Assembly: GCA_009838625.1 (NCBI GenBank)
Contig: VXRG01000035.1
Location: 1 to 46,043, forward strand
DNA from: Caldilineaceae bacterium SB0664_bin_27
GTDB taxonomy: Bacteria; Chloroflexota; Anaerolineae; Caldilineales; Caldilineaceae
Direction: 5' to 3'
Length of the DNA: 46,043 bases
The notes below the pieces were generated by a model. It ran no database searches. It saw only the letters and a list, made by a program, of their open reading frames with translations, and was not told the origin of the DNA. The number at the start of each line of letters is the position of its first letter. Position 1 is the stretch's first letter. Both the position numbers and the translations under genes were made by a program. Positions 9,090-18,428 of the stretch are shown in pieces.

Positions 9090-9767
9090 CTAGGCGGCTG
9101 ACCGCGAGCCGGCCCTTTCATACACGGTAATCTGCCAGAAGCCCTCGGTTTCCGCGTGGACCTGCGTCAACCCATCACGCGCCGCGATCGAATGTACCTC
9201 GCTGTGGGGATGAACGAATGTCCGGAAATCTTTGCGCTTTATCTTGAGATACACATTGAACAGGCCGAACGCAAGGCGGACCCACCATCTCTCGCGCGGG
9301 TAGCTCAGTGCGAGAAAACGTTCCGCCTTGCTTGCCGAGGCTCCCAGCAGCTGCCCCAGATGAGGATAGCAGCAGATCACCCGGTCCAGGATCACGGCAT
9401 CGGCTGAACTGATCACTTCGGCCGCAGCGGTGAAGTCGCCGTGAACATATTGCACCTTGCTCTCCTGCCCCAGCCGTTCACCGATCTCGCGGGCAGCCGC
9501 GATGTATGCGGATGAGGCTTCCACCGCGACCGCGCTTTCGGCGAGTCCGCGGCGCAGAAGCTCATGATGTACACCGCCGGCCCCACTGCCTACATCCAGG
9601 ACGCGCAGAGGCCCGGTGCAGTTCTCCAACAGATAGGCAATCAGGCGTTCGGCGCGCGCCTCCAGGCCATTCCTTTCATAGGCGTCGGCCTCTCTGGACG
9701 CCCACTCCGTATCGAACATCCCTTCATAATCGCCAAATTCCGGCGGTTCGCAGCAGGTGCAGGGCAT
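9090..9767 (-). CDS. Class I SAM-dependent methyltransferase
   Basis: The 225-residue protein has the SAM-binding motif I VLDVGSGAGG at about residues 56-65, an acidic residue after strand 2 (AVEAS) and a motif II-like stretch (ADAVILDRVICCYP). It therefore has a Rossmann methyltransferase fold; the acceptor is unknown. The N-terminus begins MPCTCC, a small cysteine cluster that might bind a metal, though this is speculative. The ATG at 9767 has a good ribosome site (GGGGAGG, six bases away). It is last in a minus-strand series with a FAH-family enzyme, a glucosidase and an oxidoreductase. Confidence 0.85.
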   Translation of the reverse strand: MPCTCCEPPEFGDYEGMFDTEWASREADAYERNGLEARAERLIAYLLENCTGPLRVLDVGSGAGGVHHELLRRGLAESAVAVEASSAYIAAAREIGERLGQESKVQYVHGDFTAAAEVISSADAVILDRVICCYPHLGQLLGASASKAERFLALSYPRERWWVRLAFGLFNVYLKIKRKDFRTFVHPHSEVHSIAARDGLTQVHAETEGFWQITVYERAGSRSAA

Positions 9768-9809
9768 CGTACCCTCCCCGGGTCTACAGGGCTGCCTGAC
9801 CCCTCAGAC

Positions 9810-9835
9810 TCGCAATTCAGATTCGCAATTCAGGC
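9810..9835. repeat. 13-bp tandem duplication
   Basis: TCGCAATTCAGAT at 9810-9822 is followed at once by TCGCAATTCAGGC at 9823-9835, so two 13-base units agree in their first 11 bases. They lie between the methyltransferase and the FAH-family gene, outside both. This looks like a replication-slippage duplication; no regulatory role is evident. Confidence 0.7.
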
Positions 9836-9848
9836 TGTCCTTCCGGCG

Positions 9849-10778
9849 TCAGAGCGCTTCGACTGTATTCTCCAGGACGCCCAGCCCCTCGATCTCGCCC
9901 TTGATGCGGTCACCAGGTTCCAGGCGCACCTTCTTGGCGTGACCCACGCCTGAAGGCGTGCCCGTACTCAACAGGTCCCCCGGCTCAAGCGTAACGAACT
10001 GCGAGACAAATGAGAGCGCCTCAGCCGGCGAGAAGATCATCTGACCGGAGCTCGCATCTTGGTGCAGAATATCGTTCTGCCACAGGCGCATGCGCAGGCG
10101 GTCGGGATGAGGGATCTCGTCCCGCGTCGTGATCCACGGCCCCATCGGTCCGAACGTGTCCAGCCACTTGCCCACCAGCCAGTCGAAGTACCAGTCTCCC
10201 TCCTGCTCCGGAAGATCGTTGCGGAAGGTCAACTCTCGCGCCGATATATCGTTAAAGATCGTGTAACCCATGATATGCTCTTCCGCCTGTTCCGGCGTCA
10301 GATCGCGGCCGCTCCTGCCAACCACGACAGCCAGCTCCAGCTCCCAGTCGGCGAAACCCGTCGAAGGCGGGATACGGATCGGCTGCTTCGTTGCCGTGAC
10401 CGATGAGGTGGGCTTGATAAAGAAGCGCGGTATCATCTTCTCCTTGCCTATGTAGGATCCGCCGCCCTCTTCAATGTGGCTGGCGTAGTTCCCGGCCAGG
10501 CACATCAGCTTTCCGGGACTGGGCAGCGGCGCGCGCAGCGTGACACTGTGAAGAGGAATCTTCAACTCCGGACCGTTCTTGTTCCTGGCCCATTCGAGCG
10601 AAGCGCGGACACCCTCCATCCCGTCCTCCCCCGCCTTCAACAGCGTGACCATGTCCGCGACCGTTGCCGGATCACCCAGACGGCAAGCCTCCATGGCGCC
10701 CTGCATGTCGTAAATGTGTTCCCCGTCCACGACGCCAACTCGTTCGCCGGCATGTCCCAGATACGTCGCAAGTTGCAT
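9849..10778 (-). CDS. Fumarylacetoacetate hydrolase (FAH) family protein
   Basis: Starting at the ATG at 10778 the protein has 309 residues; a TTG further upstream (10799) lies inside the ribosome site GGAGGAAAGGAAAG and is unlikely. FAH-fold features are clear: the metal-binding acidic run DWELELAVVVGR, the FNDISARELTF motif with the third acidic ligand, and the C-terminal GTPSGVGHAKK loop. Members split C-C bonds or act as 2-keto-3-deoxy sugar acid dehydratases, oxaloacetate decarboxylases or acylpyruvases. Next to a glucosidase and sugar-type dehydrogenases, a role late in sugar-acid breakdown (2,4-diketo or 2-keto-3-deoxy acid step) is likely, but this is inference. Confidence 0.88.
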   Translation of the reverse strand: MQLATYLGHAGERVGVVDGEHIYDMQGAMEACRLGDPATVADMVTLLKAGEDGMEGVRASLEWARNKNGPELKIPLHSVTLRAPLPSPGKLMCLAGNYASHIEEGGGSYIGKEKMIPRFFIKPTSSVTATKQPIRIPPSTGFADWELELAVVVGRSGRDLTPEQAEEHIMGYTIFNDISARELTFRNDLPEQEGDWYFDWLVGKWLDTFGPMGPWITTRDEIPHPDRLRMRLWQNDILHQDASSGQMIFSPAEALSFVSQFVTLEPGDLLSTGTPSGVGHAKKVRLEPGDRIKGEIEGLGVLENTVEAL

Positions 10779-10848
10779 TTTTTCTTTCCTTTCCTCCAAG
10801 AATGAACTCTTCGACTTCCAATCGCCTTCCCAGCGGGCGCTCTACCCG

Positions 10849-13581
10849 TCACTCTCCCCCGGACTGTTGCAACAGTTTTGCCACCAGACCCGTCCAGCCC
10901 GTCTGGTGGCTGGCCCCCAGGCCGGCACCATTGTCACCATGAAAGTATTCGTGGAACAGGATCTGATCACGCCAGTGAGGGTCCTCCTGCAGAACGCGTG
11001 CATCCCCATTGAACGGTCGTCCGCCCGTCCCTTTGCGCAGGAACAGCTGTATCAGCCGCCTCGAAAGCTCCACGGCAACCTCGTCCAGCGTCATGAAGAT
11101 ACCGGAACCTGTCGGGCACTCTACTTTCAGCGAGTCCCCGTAGTAGTGATGAAAGCGCTGCAAGCTTTCGATAATCAGAAAGTTGATCGGGAACCAGACA
11201 GGACCCCGCCAGTTTGAGTTGCCGCCGTACATACCGGAGAGGGATTCCGCCGGTTCATACTGAATCTCGAAAGTCCGGTCGCCGATGTGAACGTGATAGG
11301 GATGCTTCTTATGGGCCTTGGACAGCGAGCGAATGCCGTATGGGGACAGAAACTCCTCCTCGTCCAGAAGGTAGCGCAATATGCTCTCCAGCTTGTCTCG
11401 GGACAGGAGTGAAGTCAGGTATCGCTGCCCTACCCCGGGGGCGTCGATGCTGCTTATGGTCGAAGCCAGCCGCGGGCGGTTCTCGAGAAACCAGTGGGTA
11501 CGCCGGTTGAACTCCGGCAACGAGGACATCAGGCGCGGCTCCAGCGTTTCCACTGCAAACAACGGTATCAGCCCCACCATCGAACGGACCTTCAGCGGAA
11601 TCAGGGTGCCGTCCGGCATATGCAGCAAGTCGTAGTAAAAGCGGTCCTTCTCATCCCAGAGCGAGGCGCCTCCGCCTCGATCTTCGTTCATCGCCGTGGC
11701 AATGCGCAGAAAGTGCTCAAAAAACTTGGTTGCCATGTCCTGGTAAACCGAGAAGTTCGTCGAGATGCCATGGTAGACCGAGTCCTGCTCGCCTAGTTCC
11801 AGCGCGATCTTCATCATCATCAGGCAATAGAAGCCCATCCAGGCGGTGCCGTCCGACTGGTCGATTCGGCCGCCCGCGGGCAGGCCCGCGCTGCGGTCGA
11901 AGACACTGATGTTGTCCAGCCCCAGGAATCCGCCCTGGAAGACATTGTTGCCGTCCTCGTCTTTGCGATTGACCCACCAGGTAAAGTTGAGCAGAAGTTT
12001 GTGAAACAGGCTCTCCAGGAATGGCCGGTCCGGTACGCCGCTCTGGCGGGCGTCGATCTTGTAAACTCGCCAGACCGCCCAGGCGTGTACCGGCGGATTG
12101 ACATCGCCGAAGTGCCACTCATAGGCCGGCAAAGCGCCGTTGGGATGCATGTACCACTCGCGCGTGGAAAGCGTCAGCTGCCGTTTGGCGTAGTCCGCAT
12201 CCACCAGCGAAAGCGGAATGCAGTGAAAGCCTGTATCCCAGGTCGCATACCAGGGGTATTCCCACTTGTCCGGCATGGAAATCACGTCGAAATTGTGTAG
12301 ATGGTCCCAGTCGCCGTTGCGGCCGTTCTTGCGCCAACTGGGCGCCGGCAGTATCGGGTCGCCCCTCAGCCATTGCGGTACGTCGTAGTAGTAGAGCTGT
12401 TTCGTCCACAGCATACCCGCCAGCGCCCGGCGCTGGACCAGCAGCTCATCTCTGCTCAAGCCCTTCTTCTGCACCGCTTCATAGAACTCGTCCGTTTCGG
12501 CGATGCGCTGGCGGAAGGCTTTGTCGAACCCCCGGCCAAACGGTTGTCGATGGGCCAGATTGGACAGGCGCCAGCGATAGACCCGTGTGCCGCCTGCGGG
12601 TATGAAGTCGAAATAGTGGGCCGCCGCCTTCGTGCCCTGCTCCTCGGGATTCGTCGCCTCGAGTTCTCCGTTGATGACAAAGCGGTGAAATGCATCCTTT
12701 ACGTAGGGCGTCCGGTTTGGCGTGCCAAAGAGCAGAGCCGAATTGGTGTCGTTTTCTGTGAAGAGGACCTCTCGGGCATCTTCGGCCCAGAAATGGTAGG
12801 GTCCCAGGACCGGGTGTTCGGCCTTCAGGGCCAGGGTGCCGTTGGGGCCCGGCTGCCGGTACAGGCGCGGCTGCCCGTCCACGTCGCCCAGGGGACCCTT
12901 CTCATACCCCCAGCTCCAGGTGTTGCGATACCACAGCGTGGGCAGCAAATGAAAGCGGGCGCCTTCCGGCCCGCGATTTGTTACCGTAACGCGCGCCAGA
13001 ATGTCGTTCTCGTCAGCCTTGGCATATTCGACCACGACGTCAAAGTAGCGGTTTTCGTCGAATACGCCAGTGTCCAGGAGCTCATACTCGCCCTCATCGT
13101 AGCCCCGGCTCCGGTTCTCCTCCACAAGCTGACCGTACGGGAAAGCCGCCTGTGGATACTTGTACAGCATCTTCAGGTAACTGTGCGTCGGCGTGCTATC
13201 CAGATAGTAGTAATACTCCTTCACATCCTCGCCATGATTGCCTTCAGGACCGGTCAGGCCGAACAAGCGCTCCTTCAAAATCGGATCATTGCCGTTCCAC
13301 AAGGCGATGCCAAGGCACAAGTACTGATTACGATCGCAGATTCCTGCCAGTCCGTCCTCATTCCACCGGTAGGCCCGGCTGCGGGCCTGATCGTGCGAAA
13401 AGTAGCTCCAGCAATCGCCGCTGGCGCTATAATCTTCGCGCACAGTGGCCCAGGCCCGCTCGCTCAGATACGGCCCCCAATGCTTCCAGTTGTTGGTACG
13501 CATTCGGTACCATTCCAGGCGTTTGTGTTCCGCGGTCTGCGGAATGTTCGACCGCGAAAGTGTTCCGGTTCTGCTCGTCAC
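10849..13581 (-). CDS. Large glucosidase, GH63/MGH1-like (alpha/alpha-barrel)
   Basis: This 910-residue protein is related to bacterial GH63 / mannosylglycerate-hydrolase-like glucosidases. The N-terminal 350 residues form the beta-sandwich part (conserved block near residue 95 with [19 protein letters not shown]) and the C-terminal half the (alpha/alpha)6 barrel. The likely catalytic acid is the Asp of TWDTGFH near residue 447, and the terminal barrel motifs [10 protein letters not shown] and [12 protein letters not shown] are intact. No signal peptide is seen, so it is cytoplasmic. GTG start at 13581 lies 15 bases after the oxidoreductase stop, which points to one operon. Family members release glucose or mannose from small glycosides and glycerates; the substrate is not known here. 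Confidence 0.88.
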   Translation of the reverse strand: MTSRTGTLSRSNIPQTAEHKRLEWYRMRTNNWKHWGPYLSERAWATVREDYSASGDCWSYFSHDQARSRAYRWNEDGLAGICDRNQYLCLGIALWNGNDPILKERLFGLTGPEGNHGEDVKEYYYYLDSTPTHSYLKMLYKYPQAAFPYGQLVEENRSRGYDEGEYELLDTGVFDENRYFDVVVEYAKADENDILARVTVTNRGPEGARFHLLPTLWYRNTWSWGYEKGPLGDVDGQPRLYRQPGPNGTLALKAEHPVLGPYHFWAEDAREVLFTENDTNSALLFGTPNRTPYVKDAFHRFVINGELEATNPEEQGTKAAAHYFDFIPAGGTRVYRWRLSNLAHRQPFGRGFDKAFRQRIAETDEFYEAVQKKGLSRDELLVQRRALAGMLWTKQLYYYDVPQWLRGDPILPAPSWRKNGRNGDWDHLHNFDVISMPDKWEYPWYATWDTGFHCIPLSLVDADYAKRQLTLSTREWYMHPNGALPAYEWHFGDVNPPVHAWAVWRVYKIDARQSGVPDRPFLESLFHKLLLNFTWWVNRKDEDGNNVFQGGFLGLDNISVFDRSAGLPAGGRIDQSDGTAWMGFYCLMMMKIALELGEQDSVYHGISTNFSVYQDMATKFFEHFLRIATAMNEDRGGGASLWDEKDRFYYDLLHMPDGTLIPLKVRSMVGLIPLFAVETLEPRLMSSLPEFNRRTHWFLENRPRLASTISSIDAPGVGQRYLTSLLSRDKLESILRYLLDEEEFLSPYGIRSLSKAHKKHPYHVHIGDRTFEIQYEPAESLSGMYGGNSNWRGPVWFPINFLIIESLQRFHHYYGDSLKVECPTGSGIFMTLDEVAVELSRRLIQLFLRKGTGGRPFNGDARVLQEDPHWRDQILFHEYFHGDNGAGLGASHQTGWTGLVAKLLQQSGGE

Positions 13582-13596
13582 GTAGGCACCCCGTTC

Positions 13597-14667
13597 CTAG
13601 ATGTCAATTCGCTGTCCGCTGCGGCTGGACTCGTAGGCCGCGTCCACGACTTTGGCGACTCGAACTGCGTCCTCGCCTGTTGCCAGCGGTTCCCCTTTGC
13701 CCTGGCAGGCATCGATAAAGGCGCGCAGAAAGGCCTCGCCTGAAGCGCCCCCGTAGGCCGGTGAATCGCCGAAAGTATAGTCAAAGGTCCGTTGCGGCGC
13801 CGATGCCCAGCTCGGATGGGAGCTCTCAACATCGATGCTCGTGGGCGTCCCATTGGAGCTGTATGTGATGCGGCCGAGCCGCCCGTTGACGCTCACGTAT
13901 GTATCATACCCGACCGCATTGTGGTAGCCGCCGCCGCTCATCGACAGCATGTAACCCGCGTGAAACGTGCCGACCGCGCCTGATGCAAATCCCAGTGACA
14001 GCGCGGCCACATCCTCCACGTCGATATCCTCGCCGCTGCGCGTTGCGATCTGCGCGGCCACAGACACGATCTTGTCCTGCGTGATGTTCAGGATCTGGTC
14101 GATGTAGTGGCAGCCCAGCCAGGAAAGGATGCCGCCGCCCGCCTTGTCCTGGTTGAAGAGCCAGTGCCGCGGATTGCGAACCTGCACCTGGGTCGTCACC
14201 ATGCGCATCTCGACCGATACCAGCTCGCCGATCAGACCCTGCTCGACAATGCGCCTGGCATCCTGGATCGGAGGCAGCGATCGGTTCTGGTAAAAGACGC
14301 CGAGCTTGCACTGCTCGCGTCTGGCCGCCGCCGCCACTTCCGCGCTTTCGACCGCCGTCTTGCCGATCGGCTTATCGGTGATCACGTGTTTTCCCGCTTC
14401 CAGAGCGCGCATGAAAATTGGTGGTCCCAGGTCATTGCGCAGCGCGGCGACGACAAACAGGATCTGCTCCTGACCCAAAACGGACGCCAGGTCGGTCGTT
14501 GTCCCGCTGATCTTCTCGCCCTGGCTCGCGACCGTCTCCTGCAGCAACGCCTCGTCCTCGTCCCAGAGGGTGATGCTGGCAACCTCCGACACGGCCTGGA
14601 GCGTGCGCAGATGGGCCAGTGAGTGGGGATGGGATAGCCCTAGTAGAGCTGCGTGTACTTCCTGCAT
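13597..14667 (-). CDS. Gfo/Idh/MocA-family oxidoreductase (divergent member)
   Basis: The 356-residue NAD(P)-dependent dehydrogenase has the usual two domains: an N-terminal Rossmann fold and a C-terminal alpha/beta substrate domain. The cofactor loop reads LLGLSHPHS in place of the usual G-x-G-x-x-G. The catalytic motif is TDKPIGKT (D-K-P instead of E-K-P), and GCHYIDQIL carries the catalytic His region. It is less like the four plus-strand copies than these are like each other. The ATG at 14667 has GGAGG nine bases upstream. It heads the minus-strand operon and probably oxidises a sugar or polyol made or released with the glucosidase encoded 15 bases downstream. Confidence 0.88.
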   Translation of the reverse strand: MQEVHAALLGLSHPHSLAHLRTLQAVSEVASITLWDEDEALLQETVASQGEKISGTTTDLASVLGQEQILFVVAALRNDLGPPIFMRALEAGKHVITDKPIGKTAVESAEVAAAARREQCKLGVFYQNRSLPPIQDARRIVEQGLIGELVSVEMRMVTTQVQVRNPRHWLFNQDKAGGGILSWLGCHYIDQILNITQDKIVSVAAQIATRSGEDIDVEDVAALSLGFASGAVGTFHAGYMLSMSGGGYHNAVGYDTYVSVNGRLGRITYSSNGTPTSIDVESSHPSWASAPQRTFDYTFGDSPAYGGASGEAFLRAFIDACQGKGEPLATGEDAVRVAKVVDAAYESSRSGQRIDI

Positions 14668-14933
14668 CTGTTCTGGCCTCCGAGTAGTGTGTGCAACGGC
14701 TCGTTTACTGTTCCGCCGCTAAGACTTCCGTCTCGATCCCGGGCGTGGGCGCGGTCTCCTCCGGTCAAAGAAGGAGGCGAACTCAGTCCTGTTTTGAAAA
14801 GGGCGGCGGCTTCATACGCGGTAGCGTAAATTGGAAGAATACGTTAGCATATCGTAAAGGTGTGGTCAACCCGCCGCGAACTGCAGCCTTCGCATCCATC
14901 GTTCGAAATCCGAAACGCCCCAGGGGGTATCTC

Positions 14934-16043
14934 ATGTACAGAGCAGCGGTAATCGGTCTGGGCCGTATGGGCAGTACATTCGACGATGAAATCACGAGCG
15001 GCGGCGCCATCTTTCTTCCCTATTGCCACGCGCCCAGCTACGTGGCCTCTCCCTTCACCGAGCTCGTTGCCGGCGCCGACCTCCACGCCGAGCAGGGCGC
15101 CATTTTCGCCGATCGCTGGGGCCTGGACAAAGAGCATATCTACAGCGACTACCGCGAGATGCTGACGGCTGAACGCCCCGATATCGTCAGCATCTGCACG
15201 ACCGCCCGCTACCGGGCCGCCATCATCGAGAATGCAATCCACGCCGGCGTCAAAGCGATCTGGGCCGAAAAACCGCTGACGCTCAGCCTCGCCGAAGCCG
15301 ACGCCATCATCGAGCTCAGCGCCCGCAACGGCGTGGCCATCGCCGTCAACTGCTCCCGCCGTCACAGTCCATTCCTGACCGAGGCGCGCCGCATGGCGCA
15401 GTCCGGTGAACTGGGCGAGATCCTCCAGATTACCGCCTACACGGAGTGCTATATCTCGCACAACGGCAGCCACGCCATCGACACGATGCGTTATCTCGTT
15501 GACGGGGATGTGGAATGGGTATTCGGCGAAATGGCGTCGGACGAAGAGGCAGCCGGCGAGGAAGACCTGCAGGGCAATGGCTATCTGGCCTTTGACAACG
15601 GAGTCCGCGGCTTCATCCGCGCCATGCCCACCGGCATTGCGCCCTGGGAGTTCGACCTCATAGGCACGGAAGGACGCGTCCGGTCACTGTCAAACGGCGC
15701 CGAAACGCAGTACTATCGCTGGGTTCCGGGCGGCCTGCGAGACGAGGGCTTGCCGGCAAGGGCGCCCTTCCCACTGCCCTTGAGCATCCAGGGCACCGGG
15801 CTGTCGGTGATTTCCGACCTTGTCAACGCCATAGAGACCGGGTCGGACCCGCGCTGCTCCGCTGAAGACGGTCGCAAAGCCCTTGAGATCGCGATCGCTA
15901 TGCGCGAGTCGCACCGGCAGGGCGGCCTCCGCGTAGACCTGCCCGTCGCCGACCGTTCCTTGCGTATTCTGTCCGTCGAAATCGGCGGAGACGCTGTGCC
16001 CGCACGGGTTCGCCGGCTGCAACAAGAACCAGTGGTCGCCTAG
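14934..16043 (+). CDS. Gfo/Idh/MocA-family oxidoreductase, tandem copy 1
   Basis: From ATG 14934 (AGGGGG six bases upstream) the product has 369 residues. The frame stays open upstream to 14691, but that part is basic, low in homology and has no ribosome site, so I exclude it. Rossmann motif GLGRMGS is at residues 8-14, the catalytic Lys in AEKPLTLS, and the His in HNGSHAID. It is the first of three tandem paralogues (14934, 16085, 17258) that share nearly the whole sequence by eye, including WVFGEM-SDE and the C-terminal DRSLRILS block. Differences in the pocket region (RRHSPFLTEA here, RRYNVFF in the others; ECYIS against QCNLS) suggest a shifted substrate. It begins the plus-strand catabolic block. 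Confidence 0.92.
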   Translation: MYRAAVIGLGRMGSTFDDEITSGGAIFLPYCHAPSYVASPFTELVAGADLHAEQGAIFADRWGLDKEHIYSDYREMLTAERPDIVSICTTARYRAAIIENAIHAGVKAIWAEKPLTLSLAEADAIIELSARNGVAIAVNCSRRHSPFLTEARRMAQSGELGEILQITAYTECYISHNGSHAIDTMRYLVDGDVEWVFGEMASDEEAAGEEDLQGNGYLAFDNGVRGFIRAMPTGIAPWEFDLIGTEGRVRSLSNGAETQYYRWVPGGLRDEGLPARAPFPLPLSIQGTGLSVISDLVNAIETGSDPRCSAEDGRKALEIAIAMRESHRQGGLRVDLPVADRSLRILSVEIGGDAVPARVRRLQQEPVVA

Positions 16044-16084
16044 GGAGCAACACACACGCGTTGAACCTACCGGGAGAAACTTTG

Positions 16085-17206
16085 ATGTCCGAGAGTAAAT
16101 TTCGCGCCGCCGTCATCGGCTTGGGGCGTATGGGCAGCACATTCGACGATGAGATTGAGCAGGGGGGCCAGTTCTTCATGCCCTACTGCCATGCGCCAAC
16201 CTACACGGCCTCCCCGCAAACCGATCTGATCTCCGGCGCCGACCCGCACGCCGAGCAGGGCGAGATTTTCGCCGATCGCTGGGGCCTGGAAAGAGGACAG
16301 ATTTACGCCGACTACCGCGAGATGCTCGAGGCCGAAAGACCCGAATTCGTCAGTATCTGTACGACCGCACGACTCCGCGCCCAAATCATGATCGATGCGA
16401 TCAACGCCGGGGTCAAGGCGATCTGGGCGGAGAAGCCCTTTACCCTCAGTCTGGCCGAAGCGGATGAAGTCATCGAACTCGGCAACCGAAACGGCGTCGC
16501 CATCGCAGTCAACTGCTCCCGCCGCTACAATGTCTTCTTCAACCAGGCCCGCCGCATGGTCGATGAGGGCGAACTCGGCGAAATCCTGCAGATAACCGCC
16601 TACGCGCAATGCAACCTCTCTCACAACGGCAGCCATTCCATCGATGCAATGCGCTACCTGGCCGCAGGCGACGTTGAATGGGTCTTCGGCGAAATGGAGT
16701 CGGACGAAAAAGCTGCAGGCGAAGAGGACCTGATGGGCAACGGATATATGGCGTTTGACAATGGCGCACGTGGCTTCCTGCGCGGCACGCCAACGGGCGC
16801 CGCCCCCTGGGAGTTCGACCTTATCGGCACTGAAGGCCGCGTTCGTACTCTGGCGCAGGGAATGGAAGCGCAGTACTACCGCTGGGTGCCCGGCGGTCTG
16901 CGGGATCAGGGCCTTCCGGCCAGGGCGCCTTTCCCACTGCCTACACAGATTCCGAGCTCGGGGCTATCCGTAATCGAAGATCTCGTGGACTGCATCGAAA
17001 CCGGCAGGCAGCCCCGCTGCTCCGGCGAAGATGGCCGCAAGGCACTGGAGATCGCAATCGCGTTGCGCGAGTCGCACCGCCGAGGCGGGCGTCGCGTTGA
17101 CCTGCCGTTGGCAGATCGCTCACTGCGCATTCTGTCGGTGGAAATTCGCGAAGACGCCCTGCCCGCCCGTGTCCGTAGAATGCAACAGAATCAAGGCGCC
17201 GGCTAG
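16085..17206 (+). CDS. Gfo/Idh/MocA-family oxidoreductase, tandem copy 2
   Basis: The chosen start, ATG 16085, gives 373 residues (MSESKF...), matching the MSEST start of copy 3, with GGGAGA (16072-16077) seven bases upstream. A TTG at 16061 would add eight residues unlike the family. All expected motifs are present: GLGRMGS, AEKPFTLS, RRYNVFF, SHNGSHSID and the GTEGRVR loop. It differs from copy 3 mainly by conservative changes. The gap to copy 1 is 41 bases and contains an older-looking ribosome site (TAGGGAGCAA at 16042) now too far from the ATG. Predicted NAD(P)-dependent sugar or inositol-type dehydrogenase; substrate unknown. Confidence 0.92.
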   Translation: MSESKFRAAVIGLGRMGSTFDDEIEQGGQFFMPYCHAPTYTASPQTDLISGADPHAEQGEIFADRWGLERGQIYADYREMLEAERPEFVSICTTARLRAQIMIDAINAGVKAIWAEKPFTLSLAEADEVIELGNRNGVAIAVNCSRRYNVFFNQARRMVDEGELGEILQITAYAQCNLSHNGSHSIDAMRYLAAGDVEWVFGEMESDEKAAGEEDLMGNGYMAFDNGARGFLRGTPTGAAPWEFDLIGTEGRVRTLAQGMEAQYYRWVPGGLRDQGLPARAPFPLPTQIPSSGLSVIEDLVDCIETGRQPRCSGEDGRKALEIAIALRESHRRGGRRVDLPLADRSLRILSVEIREDALPARVRRMQQNQGAG

Positions 17207-17257
17207 GAACAGTTGAGAGTTGAACAGCGCAGACTGCACCCTTAGGGAGCAAAAACC

Positions 17258-18373
17258 ATGTCAGAAAGCACCTATCGCGCAGCCGTAATCGGTCTCGGGC
17301 GCATGGGCAGCACTTTCGACGATGAAATAAAGCAGGGCGGGCAGTTCTTCATGCCCTACTGCCACGCCCCCACCTACGCGGCCTCGCCCCATACGGAGCT
17401 GGTCGCCGGCGCCGACCCTCACGCAGAGCAGGGCGCAATCTTCGCCGAACGCTGGGGCCTTGAAGACCGGCAGATCTATGCCGACTACCGCGAAATGTTG
17501 GAGGCGGAGCGCCCCGACTTCGTGAGCATGTGCACGACTGCGCGCCTCCGCGCCGCCATCATGATCGACGCCATCAACGCCGGCGTAAAGGCGATCTGGG
17601 CTGAAAAGCCCTTCACGCTTAGCCTGGCCGAAGCCGATGAAGTGATCGAGCTTGCCGCCAGCAAGGGTGTAGCCATCGCCGTCAACTGCTCCCGCCGCTA
17701 CAACGTCTTCTTCACCGAGGCGCGTCGCATGGTCGAAGAGGGTGACCTGGGCGAGCTGTTGCAGATAACGGCCTACACACAGTGCAACCTTTCCTCCAAC
17801 GGCAGCCATGCCATCGACACCATGTGCTACCTGGTGGGCGGGGACGTGGAATGGGTCTTCGGCGAGATGGAGTCGGATGAGAAGGCGGACGCCGACGAAG
17901 ACCTGATGGGCAACGGCTACATGGCGTTCGACAACGGCGTACGCGGCTTCCTGCGCGGCACGCCCACCGGCGCCGCGCCCTGGGAGTTCGACCTGATCGG
18001 CACCGAAGGCCGCGTCCGTTCTCTCGCTCAGGGTATGGAAACGCAGTACTACCGCTGGGTCCCTGGCGGGCCGCGCGGCCGGAACCTGCCAGCGCGTGCC
18101 CCTTTCCCCCTGCCGACAACTGTCCCCGCCATGGGCCCCGCTGTCATCGAAGACCTGGTCCAATGCATCGACAGCGGCGCGCCGCCCCGCTGCTCCGATG
18201 AAGACGGACGTAAAGCATTGGAAATCGCCATCGCAATGCGCGAGTCGCATCGTCAAGGCGGCCGTCGCATAGACCTGCCGCTGCCCGACCGTTCCCTGCG
18301 CCTTCTCTCGTCAGAGATCGCCCAGGACGCCGTGCCTGCCCGTATTCGCAGACTGAAGGGCCGCTGGCCCTGA
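17258..18373 (+). CDS. Gfo/Idh/MocA-family oxidoreductase, tandem copy 3
   Basis: The 371-residue product starts at ATG 17258 with AGGGAG (17244-17249) eight bases upstream. Domains and motifs match copy 2 (GLGRMGS, AEKPFTLS, RRYNVFF). One difference sits in the active-site segment: SHNGSH of copies 1 and 2 is SSNGSHAID here, so the first His is Ser while the second His, the usual catalytic one, remains. The C-terminus is slightly rewritten (RLKGRWP). It lies 51 bases after copy 2 and 55 bases before the more distant fourth family member, all in one direction with no terminator seen between them. Confidence 0.92.
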   Translation: MSESTYRAAVIGLGRMGSTFDDEIKQGGQFFMPYCHAPTYAASPHTELVAGADPHAEQGAIFAERWGLEDRQIYADYREMLEAERPDFVSMCTTARLRAAIMIDAINAGVKAIWAEKPFTLSLAEADEVIELAASKGVAIAVNCSRRYNVFFTEARRMVEEGDLGELLQITAYTQCNLSSNGSHAIDTMCYLVGGDVEWVFGEMESDEKADADEDLMGNGYMAFDNGVRGFLRGTPTGAAPWEFDLIGTEGRVRSLAQGMETQYYRWVPGGPRGRNLPARAPFPLPTTVPAMGPAVIEDLVQCIDSGAPPRCSDEDGRKALEIAIAMRESHRQGGRRIDLPLPDRSLRLLSSEIAQDAVPARIRRLKGRWP

Positions 18374-18428
18374 ATCCCTTACCATTTCCCGCCCGCGCTG
18401 CTGCCCACATCTTGATGGAGAAACGACC

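Larger units (their letters stand above)
14934..18373 (+). repeat. Tandem array of three paralogous oxidoreductase genes
   Basis: Three copies of one ~370-codon gene lie head to tail at 14934-16043, 16085-17206 and 17258-18373. The proteins are highly similar along their full length, and the TAGGGAGCAA leader is repeated before copies 2 and 3 (16042-16051, 17243-17252), as expected for duplication by unequal crossing-over. Silent positions differ often, so the duplication is not recent. Confidence 0.85.

Noticed and set aside
12301..13743. 480-codon open frame on the plus strand
   Set aside because: It lies antisense to the clearly recognisable glucosidase and the end of the oxidoreductase, has no family motif and mirrors high-GC third-position bias. 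It is a shadow.
14883..14915. tRNA-like GTTCGAAATC sequence
   Set aside because: No pairing T-stem, anticodon arm or acceptor stem could be built around it.
14691..14933. N-terminal extension of tandem copy 1
   Set aside because: Open frame only; no ribosome site, composition unlike the family, and the paralogues begin at the position of ATG 14934.
14668..14933. Promoters in the divergent gap
   Set aside because: TTGACC on the minus strand (14869-14864) has no acceptable -10 at 16-18 bases, and plus-strand TTGAAA (14794) and TTGGAA (14831) also lack one. A promoter must exist here, but I cannot place it.
17261..18256. 331-codon open frame on the minus strand
   Set aside because: Antisense to tandem copy 3, with similar antisense frames against copies 1 and 2. 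This follows from codon bias in the repeated gene, not from a second gene.
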